A model generated the notes under the pieces. It did no database searches. It was not told the DNA's origin and saw only the letters and a program-made list of their open reading frames with translations. From positions 62,001-126,000 of the forward strand of contig JAGBEI010000028.1 of the NCBI GenBank assembly GCA_017937065.1: DNA of 64,000 nucleotides, given 5' to 3'. Positions 34,768-42,700 of this stretch are shown here, piece after piece. Numbering within the stretch: position 1 is the stretch's first letter; each line of letters starts with the position of its first letter. The position numbers and the translations under genes were made by a program. Source of the stretch: Clostridia bacterium. GTDB taxonomy: Bacteria; Bacillota; Clostridia; Oscillospirales; QAKW01.

Positions 34768-34970
34768 TTTTGTCACGCAATAGGGCATTAAAAAGTCCCT
34801 CTTTTCAAGGGGTTCAAAGTGCAAAATCGACAACGCAATGGTTTTCAATAAGGAGCTTTGCTCCGTCATTCAGCGTTTACGCAAGCAAAACTTGCGTAAA
34901 AATCAAAATGTCATATTTTGATTTAGCTATATTCAAGCCCTCAAAAATAAGCTTCTATTGCGTGACAAAA
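34768..34970. repeat. Closed multibranch fold (203 nt) with 16-bp closing stem
   Basis: TTTTGTCACGCAATAG (34768-34783) and CTATTGCGTGACAAAA (34955-34970) are perfect complements. Inside are GGAGC-TTT-GCTCC (34852-34864), TTTACGCAAG-CAAAA-CTTGCGTAAA (34876-34900) and, directly adjoining, AATCAAAAT-GTCAT-ATTTTGATT (34901-34923). This could be a structured RNA or a MITE-like DNA element. A 125-residue open frame across it (34689-35066) looks like chance. Confidence 0.6.
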
Positions 34971-34995
34971 TTTGAAAATCGTCACTTTTTGAAAC

Positions 34996-35027
34996 AGGGC
35001 AGCAAGCCATTTTTCGGCTTACTGCCC
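34996..35027. repeat. Hairpin AGGGCAGCAAGCC / GGCTTACTGCCCT
   Basis: 13-nt arms with one mismatch and a short T-rich loop, between the multibranch fold and the next long hairpin. Confidence 0.55.
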
Positions 35028-35041
35028 TTAACTGATATTGT

Positions 35042-35115
35042 GCATAAAAGAACAGACTTGTCATAGGGCGAGCGTAGCTCGTGTATTTACCCTTGACAAG
35101 TCTGTTTCTTTATGC
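35042..35115. repeat. Long 74-nt hairpin upstream of the XRE-hsdM promoter
   Basis: GCATAAAAGAACAGACTTGT and the rest of the left arm (35042-35063) match the complement of 35094-35115 at 20 of 22 positions. A nested CGAGC-GTA-GCTCG hairpin lies in the loop. It ends 64 nt before the -35 box of the hsd promoter. Function unknown; it may act as a terminator or a protein-binding hairpin. Confidence 0.65.
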
Positions 35116-35178
35116 TATAAAAACAACTGCTTGCTTTTGTGCAAAAGTCAGAAAATGTTGTAAAAACGATAGAAATTC

Positions 35179-35207
35179 TTGAAAAAAACACATTTCCGTG
35201 ATATAAT
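35179..35207 (+). promoter_or_regulatory. Promoter of the XRE regulator and hsd operon
   Basis: TTGAAA (35179-35184), 17-nt spacer, TATAAT (35202-35207). Confidence 0.75.
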
Positions 35208-35248
35208 TATTGTGTATAATTGTATTTTAATGACTTGGAGGAATTACA

Positions 35249-35452
35249 ATGTCAATATCATATAAAAAATTATGGGTTATGCTTGCCGAAAAAGGTATGT
35301 CAAAGGCAGAACTGCGAAAGACCGTAGGTATTACACCGGGCATACTAACCAAAATGAACAAGAACGAGGTTATTTCTTTTTCTATCCTCTTGAAGATATG
35401 CGACGCTTTCAAGTGTGATATAGGCGACATAGTTGAGGTTATACACGAATAG
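35249..35452 (+). CDS. Small XRE-family helix-turn-helix regulator
   Basis: A 67-residue Cro/C1-type protein consisting of little more than the HTH (LAEKGMSKAELRKTVGITPGILTKMNKNEVISFSILLKICDAF). TTGGAGG precedes the ATG. It is the first gene of the restriction-modification operon and probably acts as its controller, limiting early expression of the restriction subunit after entry into a new host. The role is inferred from position. The hsdM start lies 67 nt downstream. Confidence 0.88.
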   Translation: MSISYKKLWVMLAEKGMSKAELRKTVGITPGILTKMNKNEVISFSILLKICDAFKCDIGDIVEVIHE

Positions 35453-35519
35453 TCCGTTTTTAGGGACAGTCAAAATGTTAAAATTAGAGAAAGAATATAC
35501 AGATAAGGAGTTTTCTATA

Positions 35520-37085
35520 ATGATTGATAACAGAAAAGAACAGGAGCGTGCGGAGCTTCACCGCACGATATGGAATATTGCAAACGATTTAAGGGGCAGT
35601 GTTGACGGCTGGGACTTCAAACAATATGTGCTTGGCTTCCTCTTTTATCGCTATATATCCGAGAATTTGACCGCATACATAAACAAGGGCGAAATTGAAG
35701 CCGGTACGCCCGATTTTGATTATTCAAAGCTCACCGATGAAGAAGCCGAGTGCGTAAGAGCTGATATGGTAACTACAAAAGGCTTTTTCATATTACCGAG
35801 CGAATTGTTTTGCAATGTCAGAGCAAATGCGGCAAAGGACGAAAACCTTAACGAAACGCTTTCAAAGGTTTTCAAAAATATTGAAAGCTCCGCACAGGGT
35901 ACAGTCAGTGAGGACGATTTCAAAGGTCTGTTTGACGATATAGATGTAAATAGCAATAAATTAGGTGGTAGCGTTGCAAAGAGAAACGAAAGACTTGTAA
36001 AGCTCCTTGACGGAATCGGTGAAATGAAGCTCGGAGATTTGCAGAACAACACCATTGACGCATTTGGTGACGCATACGAATACTTAATGAGTATGTATGC
36101 CTCCAACGCAGGTAAATCCGGCGGCGAATATTACACACCGCAGGAGGTTTCCGAACTGCTCACAAAATTAACCATTATCGGCAAGACAGAGGTAAACAAG
36201 GTTTACGATCCGGCGTGCGGCTCCGGCTCTCTGCTTCTTAAATTTGCAAAGGTGCTTGGCAAGGATAAGGTAAGACAGGGCTTTTTCGGACAGGAAATCA
36301 ATATTACTACATACAACCTTTGCAGAATCAATATGTTTCTGCACGATATTGATTATAACAAATTCAATATCGCACACGAAGATACATTGACAGAGCCGCA
36401 GCATTGGGACGACGAGCCTTTTGAAGCAATTGTTTCAAATCCACCTTATGCTATTAGATGGCAAGGTGACGATAACCCTGTTTTAATTAACGATCCCCGT
36501 TTCTCGCCGGCAGGCGTGCTTGCTCCGAAATCAAAAGCCGATTTTGCTTTTATTATGCACTCTTTATCTTGGCTTGCAACAAACGGTACGGCGGCAATAG
36601 TTTGTTTTCCCGGCATTATGTATCGCGGCGGTGCAGAACAGAAGATAAGAAAATATTTAATTGACAATAACTTTATAGACTGCATTATTCAGCTTCCCAG
36701 CAATCTTTTCTATGGTACAAGCATTGCAACCTGTATTATGGTTTTGAAGAAATCGAAAACAGATAATTCCGTTCTTTTCATTGACGCAAGCAAGGAATGT
36801 GTTAAGGTTACAAACAATAACAAAATGACGGCTGAAAACATTGACAACATTATAAACACCTACACCGAAAGAACAGATAAGGAATATGTTTCAAAATGTG
36901 TGGCAAATGACGAAATCGAAGCACAGGACTATAACCTCTCTGTATCAAGCTATGTTGAGCAGGAGGACACAAGAGAAAAGATAGATATTACAGAGCTTAA
37001 CAAACGCATTGATGAAATCGTGGCAAGGGAAAGCCTTTTGCGTGATGAAATTAGCAAAATAATTGCAGAAATCGAGGTGCAGTAA
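35520..37085 (+). CDS. hsdM: Type I restriction-modification methyltransferase subunit HsdM
   Basis: A 521-residue N6-adenine methyltransferase. It has an N-terminal HsdM helical domain (RTIWNIANDLRGSVDGWDFKQYVLGFLFYRYISE), SAM-binding motif I DPACGSGSLLLKF near residue 229 and catalytic motif IV NPPY near 306. ATG 35520 is preferred because AAGGAG lies 9 nt upstream; the open frame continues to 35433 and overlaps the regulator gene. With HsdS it forms the methylase and with HsdR the restriction complex. Codon use is AT-rich like the rest of the island. Confidence 0.95.
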   Translation: MIDNRKEQERAELHRTIWNIANDLRGSVDGWDFKQYVLGFLFYRYISENLTAYINKGEIEAGTPDFDYSKLTDEEAECVRADMVTTKGFFILPSELFCNVRANAAKDENLNETLSKVFKNIESSAQGTVSEDDFKGLFDDIDVNSNKLGGSVAKRNERLVKLLDGIGEMKLGDLQNNTIDAFGDAYEYLMSMYASNAGKSGGEYYTPQEVSELLTKLTIIGKTEVNKVYDPACGSGSLLLKFAKVLGKDKVRQGFFGQEINITTYNLCRINMFLHDIDYNKFNIAHEDTLTEPQHWDDEPFEAIVSNPPYAIRWQGDDNPVLINDPRFSPAGVLAPKSKADFAFIMHSLSWLATNGTAAIVCFPGIMYRGGAEQKIRKYLIDNNFIDCIIQLPSNLFYGTSIATCIMVLKKSKTDNSVLFIDASKECVKVTNNNKMTAENIDNIINTYTERTDKEYVSKCVANDEIEAQDYNLSVSSYVEQEDTREKIDITELNKRIDEIVARESLLRDEISKIIAEIEVQ

Positions 37086-37089
37086 AGTG

Positions 37090-37276
37090 GTTGTTTCCAT
37101 TTTGGAAACAACTGAACTATTTAGAAATTCAACTTGTGCAAAATTTGCACAAGTTGAGAATGCTTGTAAATTAAGGAAACACCGTTTCCCCAATTTAATA
37201 TAAGAGCAGTTATCCCAAAAATTCGGATAACTGCCGATGATAATAAAACTGAACTATTCGGAATTTCCGAATAGTT
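37090..37276. repeat. Cluster of short perfect hairpins between hsdM and the RAYT gene
   Basis: Four palindromes stand in 190 bp: GTTGTTTCC-ATTTT-GGAAACAAC (37090-37112), AACTTGTGCAAA-A-TTTGCACAAGTT (37131-37155), GCAGTTATCC...GGATAACTGC (37206-37234) and AACTATTCGGAA-T-TTCCGAATAGTT (37252-37276). A smaller GGAAAC-ACC-GTTTCC lies at 37175-37189. The motif CTGAACTATT appears twice. The first hairpin recurs in longer form after the transposase gene. Confidence 0.75.
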
Positions 37277-37292
37277 GCCTGCGAGGAAATAT

Positions 37293-37790
37293 ATGAACGA
37301 ATTACCCAAACGGAAACAAATTCGGTTAAAAGAATACGATTATACCCAAAACGGATATTATTTTATAACGGTATGTACGCATAACAGACAAAATTTATTC
37401 GGCGAAATCGTAGGGGCGACCCTGCGTGGTCGCCCGAATAATCCCGACAAAATGATTGAAAAATGGTTGTTGAAATTAGAAAATAAATTTGATGATGTGA
37501 AAATTTGTGAATACATTATAATGCCCGATCATTTACATTTTATAATATCAAAAACGGGCGACCACACAGGGTCGCCCCTACGGGATATTGTGGGTTGGTT
37601 TAAAACAATGACAACAAACGAATATATTGCAAATGTAAAAAATAATATATTTCCACAATTTGATAAAAAGATATGGCAACGCAATTGTTACGAACATATT
37701 ATCCGTGATGAAAATGATTATATAACAAAGACAGAATATATTTTGAACAATCCGTTGAAATGGGAATTGGAACATATATACGAAGAATAA
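37293..37790 (+). CDS. REP-associated tyrosine transposase (RAYT, IS200-like Y1 family)
   Basis: A 165-residue HUH-type transposase. It has YYFITVCTHNRQNLFGEI at the N-terminus, the HUH motif MPDHLHFII near residue 77, and the Tyr region around NCYEHIIRDENDYITKTEYILNNP. ATG 37293 follows GCGAGG. RAYTs mobilise or maintain short REP hairpins. Two REP-like hairpins lie inside this coding sequence and encode VGATLRGRPNN and KTGDHTGSPLR. It interrupts the usual hsdM-hsdS order without breaking either gene. Confidence 0.9.
   Translation: MNELPKRKQIRLKEYDYTQNGYYFITVCTHNRQNLFGEIVGATLRGRPNNPDKMIEKWLLKLENKFDDVKICEYIIMPDHLHFIISKTGDHTGSPLRDIVGWFKTMTTNEYIANVKNNIFPQFDKKIWQRNCYEHIIRDENDYITKTEYILNNPLKWELEHIYEE
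37411..37436 (+). repeat. REP hairpin 1 (inside the RAYT gene)
   Basis: TAGGGGCGACC-CTGCGT-GGTCGCCCG; 8-bp stem GGGCGACC/GGTCGCCC with a 6-nt loop. Same sequence family as REP 2 and REP 3. Confidence 0.85.
37555..37582 (-). repeat. REP hairpin 2 (inside the RAYT gene, inverted)
   Basis: Reverse complement reads CGTAGGGGCGACC-CTGTGT-GGTCGCCCG. It is inverted relative to REP 1, with which it forms a BIME-like pair 120 bp apart. Confidence 0.85.
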
Positions 37791-37815
37791 GTTTAGCAAT
37801 GGCGAATCGGTTGAA

Positions 37816-37850
37816 AACGTGGTTGTTTCCAAAATGGAAATAACCACGTT
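37816..37850. repeat. Long hairpin downstream of the RAYT gene
   Basis: AACGTGGTTGTTTCC-AAAAT-GGAAATAACCACGTT, 15-bp arms with one G-U pair. It contains the GGTTGTTTCC core of the hairpin at 37090, so related hairpins flank the transposase gene. Confidence 0.75.
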
Positions 37851-37875
37851 TGTAGGGGCGGATATTATCCGCCAG
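37851..37875. repeat. REP-like hairpin, variant stem
   Basis: TGTAGGGGCGGATATTATCCGCCAG shares the GTAGGGGCG head of the REP family but has a GGCGGAT/ATCCGCC stem. Confidence 0.65.
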
Positions 37876-37895
37876 AAGAAAAAATACGGCGAAAT

Positions 37896-37923
37896 CGTAG
37901 GGGCGACCCTGTGTGGTCGCCCG
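37896..37923 (+). repeat. REP hairpin 3 just upstream of hsdS
   Basis: CGTAGGGGCGACC-CTGTGT-GGTCGCCCG ends 24 nt before the hsdS ATG, so the hairpin sits next to the ribosome entry region and could influence hsdS translation. Confidence 0.85.
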
Positions 37924-37947
37924 AAGAAAAGAAAGATGGTGAAAAAT

Positions 37948-39096
37948 ATGAGCAAATTAAATGATTTAATAGAAAAGCTCTGCCCTGACGGTGTGGAATA
38001 TGTAAAAACGGAAGAAATTTTGACTATCAAAAATGGTAGTGATTATAAAAGCTTTTCAGAGGGAAATGTCCCTGTTTATGGTTCGGGCGGAATTATGACT
38101 TATATAGATACCTATGTTTATGATAAGCCTTCTGTCTTGATACCTAGAAAGGGGTCTATTGATAAATTATATTATGTCGATACACCGTTTTGGACTGTTG
38201 ATACAATTTTCTATACGATAATAGATACGGAGAGAATTATACCTAAATTTTTGTTTTATGTGTTAGAGGGTAAACATTTAGAAAAATTAAACACCGCCGG
38301 AGGTGTTCCAAGTTTAACGCAAAAGGTCTTAAATGTGGTTACAATCCCTGTACCTCCGATAGAGGTACAGAGTGAAATTGTCAGAATACTTGACAATTTC
38401 ACGGAGCTTACAGCAGAGCTTACAGCAGAGCTTACAGCAGAGCTTACAGCAAGGAAACAGCAGTATGAGTATTATAGAAAAAAATTACTTTCATTTGATG
38501 AAACTATACCCGTAGTATCAATAAATGATGTGTGCAAAAATGTTTCGTCCGGCGGAACACCTTTAACATCTCATTCAGAGTATTATAGTGGCAACATTCC
38601 TTGGTTAAGGACGCAGGAAGTTGATTGGATAGATATTTATGACACAGATGTTAAAATCACAGAAGAAGGCATTGTAAACTCGTCTGCAAAATGGATTCCA
38701 ACAAATTGCGTTATTGTTGCTATGTACGGAGCAACAGCAGCTAAAGTTGCAATAAATAAAATTCCGCTAACGACAAATCAAGCGTGTTGTAATCTTGAAA
38801 TTGACAATACAAAGGCAAATTACAGATATGTTTTTCATTGGCTTTGTAGTGAGTATGAAAATCTAAAAGCATTAGGACAAGGCTCACAATCAAATATAAA
38901 TGCTGGAATTGTTAAGTCCTATCCAATACCATTGCCGCCCATAGAGAAACAAAATCAAATTGTGGAAATACTTGATAAATTTGATGCATTGTGTGCAAAT
39001 ATTTCAGAGGGACTACCGGCAGAAATCGAAGCAAGACAAAAGCAATATGCGTACTATCGGGATAAACTACTGACTTTTAAGGAGATTAAAGCCTAA
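37948..39096 (+). CDS. hsdS: Type I restriction-modification specificity subunit HsdS
   Basis: A 382-residue subunit with two target-recognition domains (about residues 15-150 and 190-335). Each is followed by a conserved helix (EVQSEIVRILDNF...RKQQYEYYRKKLLSF and EKQNQIVEILDKF...RQKQYAYYRDKLLTF). The first spacer helix contains four exact Thr-Ala-Glu-Leu repeats (12-bp DNA repeats). In EcoR124-type systems the copy number of such repeats sets the distance between the two half-sites recognised. Start ATG 37948 has only a weak site; ATG 37936 is the alternative. Confidence 0.92.
   Translation: MSKLNDLIEKLCPDGVEYVKTEEILTIKNGSDYKSFSEGNVPVYGSGGIMTYIDTYVYDKPSVLIPRKGSIDKLYYVDTPFWTVDTIFYTIIDTERIIPKFLFYVLEGKHLEKLNTAGGVPSLTQKVLNVVTIPVPPIEVQSEIVRILDNFTELTAELTAELTAELTARKQQYEYYRKKLLSFDETIPVVSINDVCKNVSSGGTPLTSHSEYYSGNIPWLRTQEVDWIDIYDTDVKITEEGIVNSSAKWIPTNCVIVAMYGATAAKVAINKIPLTTNQACCNLEIDNTKANYRYVFHWLCSEYENLKALGQGSQSNINAGIVKSYPIPLPPIEKQNQIVEILDKFDALCANISEGLPAEIEARQKQYAYYRDKLLTFKEIKA
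38404..38451 (+). repeat. Four tandem 12-bp repeats in hsdS (ELTA x4)
   Basis: GAGCTTACAGCA occurs four times in a row without a mismatch. Gain or loss of one unit keeps the frame and adds or removes four residues (TAEL) in the spacer helix. Confidence 0.97.
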
Positions 39097-39728
39097 TGGC
39101 AAAAAAGAGCAAGAAAAACAAAAATACTGCAAACAATGTGAATATAGTTCTGCCCGAATCACTCTCTGCCGAGGAAATGAAAAATATTCTTGTAGAAGCA
39201 ATGCTTGAAGTAGAACAGCGTAAAGCAGAGTTGGCTAATACGGAAAATGAAAATGATTTGAAAGAGTGGAGAAAAAGTCTTGGAATAAAGGACTATTCTG
39301 CCGATAAGAAAATCCGTTTTCGCAAAATCAAGCAAATGTGCAATACCATTTATGCCTTTTTCAAATTATCTTTTTTACCCAAAAGTCAAATTAAGGGTGA
39401 CAGGGCAACCATAGGATTATTAAAATTCTTTTTATGTGCTATTTTCGATATGGCAAAGATTATCCTAACACTTTGCTCTATCTGCCTGATTGCTTTTATA
39501 CCGTTGCAGTATTTTATCCAAAGCCTAACTCCATTAAGTATTTCCAAAAATATATTTGTGTTTTGTTTTGCGTTTATGTTATTTATGCTATCAAGATTTT
39601 TCCGTATAGCAAGTATTGAAATTGACCGAATAGACGATAAAAACTTTTTATTCGGTGTATTTGCATCCATAACATCAATCGTTTCAATAATTATTGCTGT
39701 TGTATCTATTTTTTATAAGGGGGTATAA
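39096..39728 (+). CDS. Membrane protein of unknown function inside the hsd operon
   Basis: A 210-residue protein, not recognised. It has a Lys/Asn-rich N-terminus, a predicted coiled coil with many Glu (about residues 24-60; AEEMKNILVEAMLEVEQRKAEL), then three or four membrane helices from about residue 108 (FFLCAIFDMAKIILTLCSICLIAFI, IFVFCFAFMLFMLSRFF, FGVFASITSIVSIIIAVVSIFY). Its ATG shares a base with the hsdS stop (TAATG) and hsdR begins 2 nt after its stop, so it is translated as part of the operon. It is not a standard type I subunit. Confidence 0.8.
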   Translation: MAKKSKKNKNTANNVNIVLPESLSAEEMKNILVEAMLEVEQRKAELANTENENDLKEWRKSLGIKDYSADKKIRFRKIKQMCNTIYAFFKLSFLPKSQIKGDRATIGLLKFFLCAIFDMAKIILTLCSICLIAFIPLQYFIQSLTPLSISKNIFVFCFAFMLFMLSRFFRIASIEIDRIDDKNFLFGVFASITSIVSIIIAVVSIFYKGV

Positions 39729-39730
39729 AA

Positions 39731-42700
39731 TTGGCTGAATATAATATCATTATGGCGGCGAATGAAAGCACGGTTGTCGCTGAATATACTCCCGAACAGA
39801 AGAAATCGGACGCATATCAAAGCGAGGCGGCTCTTGAAAAAGAGTTTATCCGTATGCTTGCTGAACAGGGGTACGAATATATCACTATTCACAGCGAGGA
39901 AGCGCTTATTTCAAATCTGCGTAAACAGCTTGAAAAATTAAACAATTACACCTTTTCTGATAGCGAATGGGATCGTTTTTTCAGTACCTTTATTGCCGCC
40001 GATAACGACGGTATTGTGGAAAAGACGCGCAGAATACAGGAAGACCATATCGGTGTGCTGACCTGCGATGACGGCACGCTGAAAAACATTTATTTGCTTG
40101 ATAAAAAGAAAATACATAACAACTTTTTGCAGGTTATCAATCAGTACGAAAATCAATGCGGAATGCGAAATGCAGAATGCGGAATGGATAAAAACGATAA
40201 TTCCGAATTACGCATTACAAATTCCAAATTAAAAAATCGTTACGATGTAACGATTTTGATTAACGGTCTGCCCCTTGTTCATATTGAGCTTAAACGCCGT
40301 GGCGTTGCAATCCGTGAAGCGTTCAATCAAATTAAGCGGTATCAACGGGACAGCTTTTGGGCAAAATCGGGTCTTTATGAGTATGTGCAGATCTTCGTCA
40401 TCTCCAACGGAACGAATACGAAGTATTATTCCAACACCACACGAAACAGCCATATCAAAGAAGCAAACGGTAACACCAAGAGCAAAAAGACAAGCAACAG
40501 CTTTGAGTTTACTTCCTATTGGGCGGATGGCAATAACAAGGTTATTGCCGATCTTATTGACTTTACAAAAACATTCTTTTCAAAGCATACGATACTCAAT
40601 ATCCTAACCAAGTATTGCGTATTCACCTCGGAGGAGCTTTTGCTCGTAATGCGTCCTTATCAGATAGCTGCTACCGAACGGATATTAAACCGTATTGAAA
40701 TATCCTCTAACTACAAAAAGACGGGAACGGTAGATGCAGGCGGCTATATCTGGCACACCACAGGCAGCGGTAAAACGCTGACCTCGTTCAAAACCGCCCA
40801 GCTTGCCACTAAAATTGACGGTGTTGACAAGGTTTTATTTGTTGTTGACAGAAAAGACCTTGATTACCAGACAATGAAGGAATATGACCGCTTTGAAAAG
40901 GGAGCGGCAGACGGCAATTCCTCCACGGCTGTTCTGCAAAGACAGCTTGAGGACAGGGACGCAAAGGGCAATCCCCACAAATACAACATCATTATAACTA
41001 CCATTCAGAAATTGGATGTGTTTGTCACCAAGAACAAAAGCCACGATATTTATAACAAACACATTGTCATTATTTTTGACGAATGCCACCGTTCACAGTT
41101 CGGGGATATGCACCTTAAAATCACAAGGCAGTTCAGGAATTATCATATCTTTGGGTTTACAGGCACACCGATTTTTGCCGTAAATGCTTCAAGCGGCGGT
41201 AATCCCCGTCTTAAAACAACACCGCAGGCGTTTGGCGATAGGCTGCACACCTACACGATTGTTGACGCCATCAATGACGGGAATGTTCTGCCGTTCAGAA
41301 TTGATTATCTTGATACAATCAAAAAGAAAGATAATATCAGCGATAAAGATGTATCGGCAATCGACATTGAAAGGGCGATGAACGCACCCGAAAGAATTTC
41401 GGATATTGTCAGCTACATTATCGAGCATTTCGATCAAAAGACAAAGCGAAACAGCTTTTATTCACTGAAAGGTCAACGGGTATCGGGCTTTAATTCTATC
41501 TTTGCGGTAAGCTCTATTCCGGCGGCTATGAAATACTATGCCGAATTTAACAGACAGCTTGCCGAGAAGAAGAAAAAACTGACGGTTGCCACCATATACA
41601 GCTTCGGGGCAAACGAAGCCGATCCGGAGGATGTTCTTGCAGACGAGAATTTTGATACGGATAATCTTGACAAAACCTCAAGAGAGTTTCTTGAATGTGC
41701 CATACAGGATTACAACAAAACCTTTAATGTGAATTTCGACACCTCAAGCGACAAGTTTCAAAACTACTATAAAGATTTGTCACAGAGAATGAAAAGCCGT
41801 GAAATTGATATTTTAATCGTTGTCAATATGTTTCTGACAGGCTTTGACGCAACTACCCTCAACACTCTTTGGGTTGATAAGAATTTGAAAATGCACGGTC
41901 TTATTCAGGCATTTTCAAGGACAAACCGTATCCTTAATTCCGTAAAGACCTTCGGTAACATTGTCTGCTTCCGTGATTTACAGCAGGAGGTTGAGGACGC
42001 TATCGCCCTTTTCGGAGATAAGGAGGCAAGCGGAATAGTAACGCTTAAAAGCTATGACGATTACTATAACGGATATGAGGAAAACGGAAAGCATATTGAC
42101 GGTTATACTGATCTTATTGACAGGCTCTTAAACGAATTTCCACTGTCCGAACAGATTATAGGCGAACAGGCGCAAAAGGAGTTTATAAAGCTGTTCGGAG
42201 CGATTTTAAGGCTGAAAAATATTCTTTCCTCTTTCGATCATTTCGAGGGGCAGGAGATTTTACCGCCGAGAGTGTGGCAAGATTATCAGAGCATTTATAT
42301 TGACCTCTGGCACGAAATAGCGCCGCCGAATAAGGCTGATAAGGAAAATATCAACGAGGACATTGTTTTTGAAATTGAGCTTATAAAGCAGGTTGAAATC
42401 AATATTGATTATATCCTTATGCTTGTAGAGAAATATCACGAATCGAATTGTACGGATAAGGAAATACTTGTAACGATAGATAAGGCAATAGGCTCGTCAA
42501 TCCAATTACGCAGTAAAAAACAGCTTATTGAGCAGTTTATCAAAACTGTCAATGCCTCCGGCAATGTCAGTGATGAATGGCGGAAATTTATACATAAGCA
42601 AAAGGATAACGACCTTGACGAGATTATTACTGCCGAGCGATTAAAGGCTGATGAAACAAAGACCTTTATTGATAATTCTTTCCGTGACGGCGAGCTGAAA

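Noticed and set aside
34689-35066. 125-residue open frame in the left non-coding segment of the island
   Set aside because: It runs straight through several perfect hairpins, has no ribosome site, and its composition (Ser, Lys, Phe rich, no pattern) looks like chance.
40155-40236. hsdR considered as a pseudogene because of the repeat insertion
   Set aside because: The repeat keeps the frame and all later motor motifs are intact, so it is treated as a full gene.
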